Shown here: one piece after another, positions 20,259 to 30,200 of the stretch
Position numbering within the stretch: position 1 is the first letter of the stretch
Layout: the number at the start of each line of letters is the position of its first letter
Origin: Rhodoblastus sphagnicola
GTDB taxonomy: Bacteria; Pseudomonadota; Alphaproteobacteria; Rhizobiales; Beijerinckiaceae
Assembly (NCBI RefSeq): GCF_002937075.1
Contig: NZ_NHSJ01000134.1
Coordinates: 1 to 64,000 of the forward strand
Length of the DNA: 64,000 nucleotides
Reading direction: 5' to 3'
The notes under the pieces: model-generated
Databases searched by the model: none
Seen by the model: the letters and a program-made list of their open reading frames with translations, nothing else
Told to the model about the DNA's origin: nothing
Translations under genes and position numbers: made by a program

Positions 20259-20261
20259 CAT

Positions 20262-21155
20262 CTACCTTTGGTAACGAAGGTTCAGGCTGATCCCGGCTCC
20301 CGTTGGCGGCGGCGGAAACGGCGCGGCCGCGCGGATGGCGGCCATGGCGGCCAGGTCCAGTTCGGGCGATCCGCTCGATCTGACGATGCGCTGCCCGACA
20401 AGACGGCCGGCGCCATCGACGCCGAAGACGATATCTCCCGTGGTCCGCCCGTGACCGGCCGCCCCTTCGGGGTAACGAATGCGCGACATCACCATGCCAT
20501 AGACGATGGAAAGATAAGTCGAAGCCGCCTTGCCCGTCGCGACGGGCGTCTTTCTGGATACGGGCGCGAAACTGTAGTCGGGCAAGGCGGCGAAGGCCGA
20601 CATCGGCTCTTGCGCCGGCGGCTGTTGCGCCTCAGGTTGGGGCGCGGGCTGAGGAGGCTTCGGTTGCTCCTGCGGCTCCAGCGCTGGCGCCGCTGTTACC
20701 GGATCCCCATTGGGATCAAGGTCCATGGGCTGCGCCGCCGCCGATGAGTCCGGCTTCGAGGCCTTTGCAGCGGCTGGCGGGCGCGCGGCCGGTTCGGCGT
20801 TCGGCGTCGTCTTTGGCGAATGCGAGACTGCGTCGTGAGCGTCCCTCTCGACCTTTTCTTCATTGGCCGGGCGTGGCGCGTCGGTGGCGATTTTCTCGTC
20901 GAGCGGTTTTTCTTTCTGGGGCGGAGGCGGCTCCGGCTCGTCGGGCGGCGGCGGCTCGACGACGATCTCGACAGGGATTTCCTGTTCTCCCGGCGCCAAC
21001 TCCTGCGCTCTCTCGAAATTGATGAAAAGCCAGATCGGGACCGCGTGCAAAAGAAAGCAGATCGCGAGAATGAAGGCGAAACGGCCCCTGTCGGCCAGTT
21101 GCGGGGGCTGTGGTCGCTCAAACATACGTTCGTCGGGAGGCGCGGCAAAAGTCAT
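20262..21155 (-). CDS. TonB-family energy transducer
   Basis: Couples inner-membrane ExbBD energy to outer-membrane receptors. Order: short cytoplasmic N-terminus, one membrane segment (FAFILAICFLLHAVPIWLFI), a long Pro/Glu/Lys-rich periplasmic spacer with EPPPPDEPEPPPP, and a C-terminal TonB domain (YGMVMSRIRYPEGAAG ... GDIVFGVDGAGRLVGQRI). I give the ATG at 21155; a TTG at 21188 preceded by AGGA is a good alternative. No exbB or exbD is adjacent. The nearest receptor client is the ZnuD-like gene about 3 kb away, so a link to zinc uptake is possible but unproven. Confidence 0.85.
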   Translation of the reverse strand: MTFAAPPDERMFERPQPPQLADRGRFAFILAICFLLHAVPIWLFINFERAQELAPGEQEIPVEIVVEPPPPDEPEPPPPQKEKPLDEKIATDAPRPANEEKVERDAHDAVSHSPKTTPNAEPAARPPAAAKASKPDSSAAAQPMDLDPNGDPVTAAPALEPQEQPKPPQPAPQPEAQQPPAQEPMSAFAALPDYSFAPVSRKTPVATGKAASTYLSIVYGMVMSRIRYPEGAAGHGRTTGDIVFGVDGAGRLVGQRIVRSSGSPELDLAAMAAIRAAAPFPPPPTGAGISLNLRYQR

Positions 21156-21429
21156 GGCCAATTTTTGCACGTATCCACGGAGAGGCAAATATTCCTAATC
21201 CGGCGCCCAGTGCGACGCAGCGCCGCCTCCCGTCGCTTTCCTCGATCTGAAATCTCTGGAGACTTCCATCCAGGAAGGGTTTTGAATTAAAATTCGTGAC
21301 GTTCCGGCCGCTGAGGTCGCCGATCGCGTCGCCAGAGTCGGTTCCGGTTCGGTCGCGAAATGTATCGAGGGCGGCCTTGGCCAAATCAGTTCGGTTTTCA
21401 TTGACGTTGGCGAACTTTTTATTTGGCAT
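21118..21429 (-). CDS. Hypothetical protein, probably degenerate
   Basis: The 103-residue frame begins MPNKKFANVNENRTDLAKAA and contains DTFRDRTGTDSGDAIGDLSG, which resembles the start of a short hypothetical family common in Rhizobiales. The second half does not follow the family and overlaps the start of the tonB gene, so the 3' part is likely replaced or frameshifted. Confidence 0.35.
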   Translation of the reverse strand: MPNKKFANVNENRTDLAKAALDTFRDRTGTDSGDAIGDLSGRNVTNFNSKPFLDGSLQRFQIEESDGRRRCVALGAGLGIFASPWIRAKIGHDFCRASRRTYV

Positions 21430-21469
21430 TTGAAGCTAATTTCTCTCAGGCGTCGAATAGGTCTGACAG

Positions 21470-22444
21470 ATGGTTTATGCGAATAACCGAATGGGCGGAC
21501 TTTGCGTCGGACTGGCGCTCACCTGCGCTTCCATCGTTCAGGCCGCGCCGATCACAGACGACCAGGACAAGGCGAAACCAGCGGCCACGCAGTCCGCCGC
21601 CGGGCAGCCCGCAGGGCCGGCCAGACCGATTTCCATGCGCCGCGCCGAACCCCGAAATGATGCGTGTGGCGAGATCGCCGTAGCGGCGAAAACCTTCGGA
21701 CTTCCCGAAAACTTCCTCGTCCAACTGCTTTGGCGGGAGAGCCGCTTCAACCCGAGGGCTGTGAGTTCGGCCGGCGCTATCGGCATTGCGCAGTTCATGC
21801 CAGGAACCGCACAATGGCGAGGACTGGACGATCCTTTCAACTGGTCGTTATCGATCCAACATTCAGGGCGCTGGTTGGGAGAATTGCGTCAGAAGTTCGG
21901 CAATCTCGGCCTGGCTGCCGCCGCGTACAACGCCGGACCCGCGCGCGTTCAGGATTGGCTGGCGGGGGTGCGCGCCTTACCTCAGGAAACCCGGAACTAT
22001 GTACGAAACATCACGGGCCGCGACGCTGACGATTGGGTGGGCATGCGCGATGCGGAGGACGAGCCAAACAAAACGCGGAAGGCTGAATGTCCGCCGCAGG
22101 GCGCGATCGCGGCCTTAAGCGCCGCTCCGAACAAGGAGGCGCCTGTTGCTTCAGCAAAATCACAAGTCGCCGCCATGCCGAAACGATCGTCTCGGCCCTG
22201 GTCGCTGCAACTGACTGGGGATCGGTCAAGATCAACCGCTCTCCTGCAATTTGTCGAGATGAGGCGGCAATTTCCGACCATCCTTGGACCTCATGAGCCC
22301 GAGGTCGTGCCGAGGCGAATCGGCGGCCGCGCGCCGACCTACTGGTATCAGGTCAGGGTGTCCGAGGTTTCCCGTCAAAGCGCGACAACGCTGTGCGAAC
22401 GCCTGAAATCGGCCGGCGGTCAGTGCCTGATCATCCGGAATTAA
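21470..22444 (+). CDS. Lytic transglycosylase (SLT domain)
   Basis: Exported murein-cleaving enzyme of 324 residues. A signal peptide (MGGLCVGLALTCASIVQA) is followed by an SLT/GEWL domain at about 65-185. The catalytic Glu lies in LLWRESRFNPRAVSSAGAIG, followed by IAQFMPGTA and AAAYNAGPARV. The C-terminal third resembles a SPOR-like or divergent peptidoglycan-binding region (YWYQVRVSEVSRQSATTLCE). It stands alone, divergent from the tonB-like gene. Confidence 0.88.
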   Translation: MVYANNRMGGLCVGLALTCASIVQAAPITDDQDKAKPAATQSAAGQPAGPARPISMRRAEPRNDACGEIAVAAKTFGLPENFLVQLLWRESRFNPRAVSSAGAIGIAQFMPGTAQWRGLDDPFNWSLSIQHSGRWLGELRQKFGNLGLAAAAYNAGPARVQDWLAGVRALPQETRNYVRNITGRDADDWVGMRDAEDEPNKTRKAECPPQGAIAALSAAPNKEAPVASAKSQVAAMPKRSSRPWSLQLTGDRSRSTALLQFVEMRRQFPTILGPHEPEVVPRRIGGRAPTYWYQVRVSEVSRQSATTLCERLKSAGGQCLIIRN

Positions 22445-22616
22445 ATCGATTGAGCATTCTCTGCTTCCATCGCGCGCGCGCAACAAGGTTTCGGAAAAGG
22501 GCGCGGCGGACCTGCGCATGATCGTGCAAAACCGCGACCACCGTGCGTCCTTCGTCGCGCCAGAGGGCGGTCAGGTCGAGCAGATCCGTCGTCGTTCTCG
22601 CGTCGATGGCGGGGAA
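22431..22616 (-). pseudogene. C-terminal remnant of a zinc-type ABC transporter ATPase
   Basis: The minus-strand frame reads FPAIDARTTTDLLDLTALWR then GRTVVAVLHDHAQVRRALF. This is the segment after Walker B of ZnuC/metal ABC ATPases (D-A-R-T...VLHD). Walker A and signature motifs are absent; the piece abuts the end of the COG0523 GTPase gene. It suggests that a znuC-like gene once followed the GTPase and was deleted. Confidence 0.6.
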
Positions 22617-22618
22617 GG

Positions 22619-23851
22619 TCACGACGCCTGTCTTTCCCAGGAGGGAAAGGGATCGGGCAAATGGCGGAAGGCGGAGGGGTCGAAATTCCGGCCCTGGTCC
22701 TCCGGCGCGAGGCAGCGGTCCAGCATGGCGGTGATCTTGGCGCGGTTCATGGTTCCGAGCATGCCGATGAAGACGATCTCCTGACGGCGGTCGCCATAGA
22801 CGGGATCGAACTTCGCGAGCGCTTTCGCACGCGTCGCCTCGTCGACGCCCCAGTCTTCGACAGGGATCGAGGACCACCAGCGGCCGAGCGGACTCACGTT
22901 CGCCGCGGCGCCCGCCACGCTGAATTCGCCCACCCAGTTCGGTCGGGTCGCCAACCAGAAATGCCCTTTGGCGCGGATGACGCCCGGCAGCGGCGTATCG
23001 ACGAATTCGGCGAAGCGTTCGGGCTCAAGAGGACGGCGCGCGCGCCAGACGAAACTGGTCACGCCATAAGCGGAATCCTCGGGAACATGCTCGGCGTGTC
23101 CGTAAAGCTCCTTGAACCAGAGCGGATGCTCATGCGCGCGGTCGAAATCGAACAGCCCGGTGTCGAACAGGTCCTGCGCCGCCACCCGCCCGAAATCCGA
23201 CTCGATCACGCGCGCATCCGGGTTGAGCGCGCGGATGATGGCGCGGGCCGCGTCGCGTTGCGCCGGCGTCGCATCCGAAACCTTGTTGATCACCACGATA
23301 TCAGCGAATTCGATCTGCGCGACAAGCAGGCCAACAAGCGTCCGCTCGTCGCCCTCTCCCGCCGTCTCGCCGCGATCGGCGAGAAAATCGGCCGATGAAT
23401 AATCCTTGAGCAGATGGACGGCGTCCACCACCGTGACCATGGCGTCGAGGCGGGCGATGTCGGACAGGCTTTGTCCCCCCTCGTCGCGGAACTCGAACGT
23501 CGTCGCCACGGGCAGCGGTTCCGAAACGCCGGTGCTCTCGATAAGGAGGCAATCGAACCTGCCTTCGTCCGCCAGTCGGCGCACCTCCTTGAGCAGATCG
23601 TCGCGCAGGGTGCAGCAGATGCAGCCGTTGGTCAGCTCGACGAGCTTTTCCTCGGAACGGCTCAACGCAGTCGCCTCGCGCACGAGATCGGCGTCGATAT
23701 TGACCTCGCTCATGTCGTTGACGATGACGGCGACCTTGCGGCCTTCGCGATTGTTGAGAATGTGATTGAGAAGGGTCGTCTTTCCGGCGCCGAGAAATCC
23801 GGACAGGACGGTGACGGGCAGGCGCGCATCCTGCGCTTGGGGCTTGGTCAT
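22619..23851 (-). CDS. COG0523-family GTPase, putative zinc metallochaperone
   Basis: GTPase of the CobW/YciC/ZNG1 family that delivers zinc to client proteins under zinc limitation. The 410-residue protein has Walker [10 protein letters not shown], the metal-binding CxCC motif [15 protein letters not shown] and NKVSD guanine-specificity motifs, and a C-terminal CobW_C domain ([17 protein letters not shown]). A perfect Zur-type palindrome lies 15-27 bp before the ATG. That, with a ZnuD-like receptor and Zur nearby, argues for the zinc branch over the cobalamin (CobW) or nitrile hydratase activator branches. Confidence 0.88.
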   Translation of the reverse strand: MTKPQAQDARLPVTVLSGFLGAGKTTLLNHILNNREGRKVAVIVNDMSEVNIDADLVREATALSRSEEKLVELTNGCICCTLRDDLLKEVRRLADEGRFDCLLIESTGVSEPLPVATTFEFRDEGGQSLSDIARLDAMVTVVDAVHLLKDYSSADFLADRGETAGEGDERTLVGLLVAQIEFADIVVINKVSDATPAQRDAARAIIRALNPDARVIESDFGRVAAQDLFDTGLFDFDRAHEHPLWFKELYGHAEHVPEDSAYGVTSFVWRARRPLEPERFAEFVDTPLPGVIRAKGHFWLATRPNWVGEFSVAGAAANVSPLGRWWSSIPVEDWGVDEATRAKALAKFDPVYGDRRQEIVFIGMLGTMNRAKITAMLDRCLAPEDQGRNFDPSAFRHLPDPFPSWERQAS

Positions 23852-23865
23852 GACGCCTCACGAAT

Positions 23866-23878
23866 GTTATATTATAAC
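23866..23878. promoter_or_regulatory. Zur-type operator before COG0523 GTPase gene
   Basis: GTTATATTATAAC, an inverted repeat with 6-bp arms around a single T, 15 bp upstream of the GTPase start codon. It matches the AT-rich palindrome style of alphaproteobacterial Zur sites and resembles the two other copies in this locus. Confidence 0.75.
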
Positions 23879-24031
23879 GTATCAATATTGTATAATCTAG
23901 CATTCCGCGCGTCGTCAAGGAGGCGATCTGGATGGTGAGGCCCAAGCCGCAGGACTCAAAATTCAGTTCAGCGGCAAGCGCGAGCGCGGCTTGATGCGGT
24001 CAGGCCATCCGGCTCCTCTGGTCGGTTGACC

Positions 24032-24064
24032 GTTATGTTATATTATATCATATCATAACATAAC
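24032..24064. promoter_or_regulatory. Extended double Zur-type operator before the receptor gene
   Basis: A 33-bp element starts GTTATGTTAT and ends ATAACATAAC, an imperfect palindrome long enough for two overlapping Zur dimers. It ends 25 bp before the receptor start codon and probably overlaps its promoter. A double site predicts tighter repression than at the GTPase gene. Confidence 0.75.
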
Positions 24065-24089
24065 GACAGTCAGAGGGAGGGTTGGTCGG

Positions 24090-26237
24090 ATGTCCGATTT
24101 GCGCAAGTCATGTCTTCGGGTCGTTCTATCCATGAGCGCGACAGCCATGGCCGCCGCGGCCGAAGCCGAGACGGTGATCGCGCTGCCTGACATCGAGGTC
24201 ACCTCGTCGCCGATTTTCACGCGCCCGCCCGCGACGCAGGGTCCGGGCGTCAACCTGGCGCCGCTCAGGTCCGCGCCCCCCGGCTTGGCGCCGATCATCA
24301 CCCAGAGTTTCGCGCCCATCACCGTTGCGCCGAAAGTCGAGATCGAGCGCAACACGCCCAAGACGCTCGGCGAGGCTCTGGCCGACAAGCCCGGCATCTC
24401 CGCTTCGAGCTTCGCGCCGGGGGCCAGCCGTCCCGTCATTCGCGGCCTCGACAGCGTGCGCGTGCGCGTTCAGGAAAACGGCATTGGCGCGCATGACGTG
24501 TCCGAGCTGGGCGACGATCACGGCGTCGCCATCGACCCGATGGCGGCCGACCAGATCGAGGTCGTGCGCGGCCCCGCGACCCTTCGCTATGGCGCGCAGG
24601 CCATTGGCGGCGTGGTCAATGTTTCAAACAACCGCATCCCCACCTTCATTCCGGTGAGCGGCTATTCGGGCAATATCACCGGCAGCCTCGCCAACATCGA
24701 CAAGGCGCGCGACCTCGCCGCCGCGCTCAACACAGGCGTCGGCCCCATCGCCCTGCACGCCGACGGTTTCGTGCGCCGCTCGGACAACTACGGCACGCCA
24801 GCCGGCGTCCAGGCCAACAGCGCCTTTTTCTCGCAAGGCGGCTCGGTCGGCTCGTCCTACCTGTTCGACCAGGGCTTTTTCGGGGTGTCCTACACCCATT
24901 TCGACGCCGATTACCAAATTCCCGGCGGCCAGTCGGCGGACGAAAAGACCCATATCGTCATGCGCCAGGACAAGCTTCAGGCCAAGGGCGAATATCGCCC
25001 GCAGAGCGGACCGTTCGAAGCCTTCCGCCTGTGGTTCGGCGCCACGGATTACCGCCATGACGAACGCGGACTCGACGCTGCCGGCGCCGACGCCATCCAA
25101 GCCACGTTCAAGAACCAGGAGCTGGAAACGCGGATCGAAGCCCAGCACGCGCCGGTCGCGACCGATTGGGGCGCGCTGCGCGGCGCAGTCGGCGTTCAAG
25201 CCGGGTTGCGCTCGATCGGCACGAGCGGCGACGCCGGCGGCCTGCTCGGCCCGGCGCTCAACCGCTCGGCGGCGGCCTTCGTCTTCGAGGAGCTGGAGCT
25301 GAGCAAGACGCTGCGCGCGCAGGCTGCGGCGCGCATCGACAAGGTCTATTGGAGCGGTCAGTCCGCCGCCTTTCCCTCCGATGACCTCTGGAACGGAACG
25401 GATCCGGTCGAAAGCGGCGCGCGGAAAAATTTCACGCCGCACAGTTTCAGCTTCGGTCTGCTGCAAACCCTGCCGCAGGACGTGGTCGCCAGCCTGACCG
25501 GGCAATATGTCGAGCGCGCGCCGACAGGGGTCGAACTGTTCGCCCATGGCGCCCATGACGCCAGCGGCACGTTCGAAATCGGCGACGCCGATCTCAAGAA
25601 GGAGGTCGCCCAAACGATCGAGTTCGCCCTGCGCCGCAAGGAGGGCGCGCTGCGCTTCGACGGTTCGGTCTACGCCACGCGCTACAACGGTTTCATCTAT
25701 CGCCGCCTGACCGGCGTCACCTGCGGCGACGATTTCGCCTCCTGCGGGACGCCGGGTGGGGAGTTCCGGCAAACGGTCTATTCGCAGACCGGCGCCAATT
25801 TTCACGGCCTCGACCTCGCGACGCAATATGATGTCATGGAGATCGGAACTGGCGTTTTCGGCGTCGACGGCCGCTACGATTTCGTCCACGCCCGCTTCGA
25901 CGACGGCTCAAATGCGCCGCGCATTCCACCCCATCGCCTCGGCGGCGGCCTTTTCTGGCGCGACGGCGACCTTTTCGCCCGCGCGAGTTTATTGCATGCT
26001 TTTGCCCACACGCAGACCGCTCCGCTTGAGACCGCGACGCCCGGCTACAACCTGCTGAAGGCCGAATTGAGCTATACCCATCGCTTCTCCGAGGACAGCG
26101 GCGCCAAGGCGCTGACCGTCAGTCTGGTCGGCAACAACCTGCTGAACTCCGTGATCCGCGATTCCACCTCGTTCAAGAAGGACGAGGTCATGATGCAGGG
26201 ACGCGGGATCAAGGCCGCCATGACCCTGCAGTTCTGA
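24090..26237 (+). CDS. TonB-dependent outer-membrane receptor, ZnuD-like
   Basis: 715-residue receptor with a signal peptide, a plug domain (about 85-200: KTLGEALADKPGISASSFAP, RPVIRGLDSVRVRVQENG, PATLRYGAQAIGGVVNV) and a 22-strand-type barrel ending in aromatic QF. The plug motifs match ZnuD zinc receptors. It carries many His/Asp residues including DHGVAIDP and HDERGLD. The start follows GAGGGAGGG. The upstream double Zur box and the adjacent zur gene support zinc import. Copper or heme receptors are less likely. Confidence 0.88.
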   Translation: MSDLRKSCLRVVLSMSATAMAAAAEAETVIALPDIEVTSSPIFTRPPATQGPGVNLAPLRSAPPGLAPIITQSFAPITVAPKVEIERNTPKTLGEALADKPGISASSFAPGASRPVIRGLDSVRVRVQENGIGAHDVSELGDDHGVAIDPMAADQIEVVRGPATLRYGAQAIGGVVNVSNNRIPTFIPVSGYSGNITGSLANIDKARDLAAALNTGVGPIALHADGFVRRSDNYGTPAGVQANSAFFSQGGSVGSSYLFDQGFFGVSYTHFDADYQIPGGQSADEKTHIVMRQDKLQAKGEYRPQSGPFEAFRLWFGATDYRHDERGLDAAGADAIQATFKNQELETRIEAQHAPVATDWGALRGAVGVQAGLRSIGTSGDAGGLLGPALNRSAAAFVFEELELSKTLRAQAAARIDKVYWSGQSAAFPSDDLWNGTDPVESGARKNFTPHSFSFGLLQTLPQDVVASLTGQYVERAPTGVELFAHGAHDASGTFEIGDADLKKEVAQTIEFALRRKEGALRFDGSVYATRYNGFIYRRLTGVTCGDDFASCGTPGGEFRQTVYSQTGANFHGLDLATQYDVMEIGTGVFGVDGRYDFVHARFDDGSNAPRIPPHRLGGGLFWRDGDLFARASLLHAFAHTQTAPLETATPGYNLLKAELSYTHRFSEDSGAKALTVSLVGNNLLNSVIRDSTSFKKDEVMMQGRGIKAAMTLQF

Positions 26238-26243
26238 AGAGTT

Positions 26244-26738
26244 TCAGCCGTTCGGCAAGGCCTGCGGCGCGGCGACGGCTTCGCCGCACGCGCCGCACAA
26301 ACCTTCGATCTCGACCACTTGCCGTTGCGGACGGAAACCGATTCTCGCGGCGGTCTCCGCCAGAACGGCGTCGAGCTTCGGGTTCTCGATCTCGTCAGCG
26401 CGACCGCAGCGGTTACAAATCAGCAGCATGCCATGATGATGGTGGCCGAGATGATCGCAGGGCGCGTAGGCGTTGGTGCTGGCGATCTTGACGACAAAGC
26501 CATGATCGACCAGAAAATCCAGCGCGCGATAGGCGGTTGGCGGCGCGACGCTTTTCGCACGCGATTGAGACAACTGATCGATCACCGCATAGGCGCCGAG
26601 CGGCGCCTTGGCGCGCGAGATCAACTCAAGCACCTGCCGTCGCAGCGGCGTGAGTTGCAAGGCGTTGGCCTCGCAAATGTCTTCCACCTTCTTGACCCAG
26701 TCTCGATGATCGCCCGAGGTCTTCGCGGTCCTCGTCAC
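26244..26738 (-). CDS. zur: Zinc uptake regulator Zur (Fur family)
   Basis: Fur-family repressor that binds its operators when loaded with zinc. I chose the GTG at 26738 because AGGAG lies seven bases upstream; this gives 164 residues, normal for Zur. The winged helix covers about 20-95 (TPLRRQVLELI, YRALDFLVDHGFV). Metal-site residues include CDHLGHHHHGMLLIC, a CNRC pair and a C-terminal CGAC pair. It converges with the receptor gene, 6 bp apart. Confidence 0.9.
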   Translation of the reverse strand: MTRTAKTSGDHRDWVKKVEDICEANALQLTPLRRQVLELISRAKAPLGAYAVIDQLSQSRAKSVAPPTAYRALDFLVDHGFVVKIASTNAYAPCDHLGHHHHGMLLICNRCGRADEIENPKLDAVLAETAARIGFRPQRQVVEIEGLCGACGEAVAAPQALPNG

Positions 26739-27211
26739 GGCGCTGCTCCTGTTCGAGTTCCATTCTGCACAACGTACACTTATACGGCGCCCGTCGCCAC
26801 GGGCGATGAGATCAAGGCCCCCGGATGCTGCGCCGAGGCGCACAAAGGCTGATCTCGCGCTTGTGCGGCCCGTTCTCCGGTGGACCCGCAGGAATGTCGC
26901 GCGGCGTCGGTGGCGCGCGCAAGGCTTGAGGGTCTGGTATGTTATAACATAACATATTGGAAAGCCATCGACCCCCAGGGGGCGGCGCGGTGGAAGATAT
27001 CGCCGTCGTAATCTCGTCGCAGGGCGCGGGCGCGGGTCGGCGTCCCCGCCAGAACCGGCGGCCGAACCGGGCGCGTCCTTGCTGGCTGTCATGATCCACG
27101 TCGGCAACCCCAAGCGCGCCGCGTTCAGCGCCATGGATTGGGGCGCAACGTTGGTTGAGACGCCGGGATCGAACGACGCCCTTCGTGGCCGATCCTTTCG
27201 GCGGCCAACCT
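26739..27211. other. Intergenic region upstream of zur
   Basis: 473 bp without a convincing gene. It contains the third Zur palindrome. Short rightward frames after the palindrome (for example from ATG 27091) are not recognised and lack ribosome-binding sites. The region may be what remains of a divergent zinc gene such as a znuA-type binding protein, but no homology is visible to me. Confidence 0.4.
26938..26951. promoter_or_regulatory. Perfect 14-bp Zur palindrome
   Basis: TATGTTATAACATA is identical to its reverse complement and matches the known alphaproteobacterial Zur core. It lies 200 bp upstream of the zur start and may serve zur itself or a lost divergent gene. Confidence 0.8.
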
Positions 27212-30200
27212 TCAGGCTGTTTGAGAGGTCTTCGCGAGATCTTCGCCCGGTGTCATCCGCTCGCTCTTCCTTTTTTGCGAGATATTGACGATCAGCACAT
27301 AAAGCAGCGGTGTCACGAACACCGCCAGCGCCGTCGCGGCGATCATGCCGCCGAGCACGCCCGTGCCGATGGCGCGCTGACTGTTCATGCCGGCGCCGGT
27401 CGCCAGCGCCAGCGGCGTCACGCCGAGGATGAAAGCGAAGGACGTCATCACGATCGGCCGGAACCGCAATTCGCAGGCCTCAAGCGCCGCCTCGCGCAAT
27501 GAGCGTCCCTGCGCCAGAAATTCCCTTGCCATTTCGACGATCAGAATGGCGTTCTTGGCCGTCAATCCGACCACGGTGACGAGGCCGACCTTGAAATAGA
27601 TGTCGTCGGGCAAGTCGCGCAGCAGCACGGCGAAAACCGCGCCCAAAGCGCCGGTCGGCACCGCCAGCAGCACCACCAGCGGGATCGACCAGCTTTCATA
27701 AAGCGCGGCGAGGCACAGGAAGACGCTCAGCAGCGACAGGGCGAACAGGTAAACGGCTTGGCTGCCCGACAGCTTTTCCTGAAGCGATTGCCCGGTCCAG
27801 GCGAACTCGAACCCTTGCGGCAATTGGGCGGCGAGCCGCTCCATCTCCGCCATGGCGTCGCCGCTGGCGTAGCCCGGCGCCGCGCTGCCCGAAAATTTGA
27901 TGCTGGGATAACCATTGTAGCCGACCACCTGCGCGGGACCCATCGCCCAGCCGATCCGGGCGAAGGATTGCAGCGGCGTCATCTGCCCCTGCGCGTTGCG
28001 GACATAGATGTTCAGCAGGTCGTCCGGCTTCATGCGCCGGGCGGCGTCCGCCTGCACGATGACCTGCTGCATTCGGCCCCGGCTGGGAAAATCATTGACA
28101 TAGACCGAGCCGAGGCTGGTCGAGAGCGCCTCGTTGACGCTCGCAAAGGTGACGCCGAGCGCATTCGCCTTCTGTCGGTCGATCATGAGTTCGATCTGCG
28201 GCGCCGTCGGCAGCCCCTCGACATAGACGCCCCGCAGAATCGGGCTTTGACTCGCCGCCTTCAGGAGCTGGTCGCGCGCCGCCGCGAGGGCGGCGTAGCC
28301 TTGCTGGGCCTTGTCCTGCAAACGGAAGTTGAACCCGCTGGAATTGCCCAGCGAGTCGATCGCCGGAGGCGCCAGCGCCATCGCGACCGCGTCGGGAAGC
28401 GCGCCGAGCGCGGCGTTGGCGCGGGCGCTGATGGCGTCGGCGCTGTCCTCCGGGCCGCGCTCGCTCCAGTCTTTCAGGTTCACGAAGGCCAGCGTGGTGT
28501 TCTGACCCTGACCGGAAAAGCCGAAGCCGAGAATTTGCACATGCCCCGCGACCGCCTTTTCCGCGGCAAAATGATCCTCGATCCGCTTCGCCACATCGAG
28601 CGTCCGCTCGGCGGAAGCTTCCGGCGGGGTCTGCGCATCAACGATGACATAGCCCTGATCTTCCGTGGGCAGAAAACTCGACGGCAGGCGCGCGTAACCC
28701 CAGCCGAGCGCGGCCAGGAGCGCCGCATAAACGGCGAGCGCGCGCATCGGACGACGCAGAAGGCTTGCGACGCCCGACAGATAGGTCCGCTTGCCGGCTG
28801 TGAACGCGCGGTTGAAGATTTTGAAAAAGCCCTGCGACTCATGCCCGTGCGCGATCGGCTTGAGCAGGGTCGCGCATAGCGCGGGCGTCAGCGACAGAGC
28901 GAGGAAGGCGGACAGGGCAATGGAGGTCGCCATGCTGACTGCGAACTGACGATAGATCACCCCGACGGAGCCGGGAAATGCGGCCATGGGGACGAAGACG
29001 GCGACCAGAACCGAGGTGATGCCGATAATGGCGGCTCTGATCTGCCCCATCGCCTTGCGGGTGGCCTCGCGCGGCGAAAGTTTTTCCTCCGCCATGGTGC
29101 GCTCGACATTTTCCACCACGACAATGGCGTCGTCCACCAGAATGCCGATGGCCAGCACCATGCCGAACATGGTCAGCACATTCACCGAAAAGCCGGCGAT
29201 CAGCAGCGCGCCGCAAGCGCCGAGCAGGGCGATCGGCACGACAATGGCCGGAATCAGCGTGTAGCGAAGGTTTTGCAGGAACAGGAACATAACCGCGAAG
29301 ACGAGGATCATCGCCTCGACCAGCGTCTTGAGCACCTGGTGGATCGAAACCTCGACAAAGGGCGTGGTGTCATAGGGCGTGGCCACGCTGACATTGGCGG
29401 GCAGAGTCTTTTGCAACTGCGCCAGTTTCGCCTTCAAGGCCGCAGCGGTCGAAAGCGCGTTGCCGCCGGGGGCGAGCTGGATGCCGATGCCGGCGGCGGG
29501 GCGCCCGTCGAGGCGGGTCTGGTTGGCGTAGGACTGGCCGGCGCGCTCGACGGTCGCGACATCGCGCAGGCGCGCCAGCGAGCCGTCGGGATTGGCGCGC
29601 AAGACGATGTCCTCGAACTCCTCGACCGTGGTGAGCTGCCCCTTCACCAGCACATTGGCGACGATGCGCTGGCCGGGGCTGGCCGGCAGCGCGCCGATCG
29701 ATCCCGAGGCGACCAGCGCGTTCTGCGCGGCGATCGCGGCGGTGACGTCGCCGGGCGAAAAATTCAGACCCACCAGTTTGGCCGGGTCGATCCAGACGCG
29801 CATCGCCTTTTCCGTCGAGAACAGGATGGCGCGGCCCACGCCGGGCACGCGTCGCAACTCGCCCAGGACGCGCCGCGCCGCGAGATCGCCGAGATCGGCT
29901 TCGCTCAGGGCGCCGTCGCGCGAAGACAGCGTCACCACCTGGAGGAAGCTGGTGCTGGCCTCCTCGACCGTGACGCCCTGCTGGATCACGACGCGCGGCA
30001 AGCGCGCCTCGATGCGCTTGATCCGGTTCTGCACGGCGACTGTCGCGTCCGCAGCGTTGGCGCCCGGGGCGAACGAGATCATGATCTGGGCCTGCCCGGA
30101 TGTGTCGCTGGTCGATTCGTAATACATCAGGCCGGGAATGCCGTTCAGCTCCTCCTCGATGATGCGGGTGACGCCATCATAGAGCCGCTCCGGCGGCGCG

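Noticed and set aside
22619..23851. Cobalamin biosynthesis protein CobW
   Set aside because: No cobalamin genes are nearby, and the Zur palindrome and zinc-type neighbours fit a zinc chaperone better.
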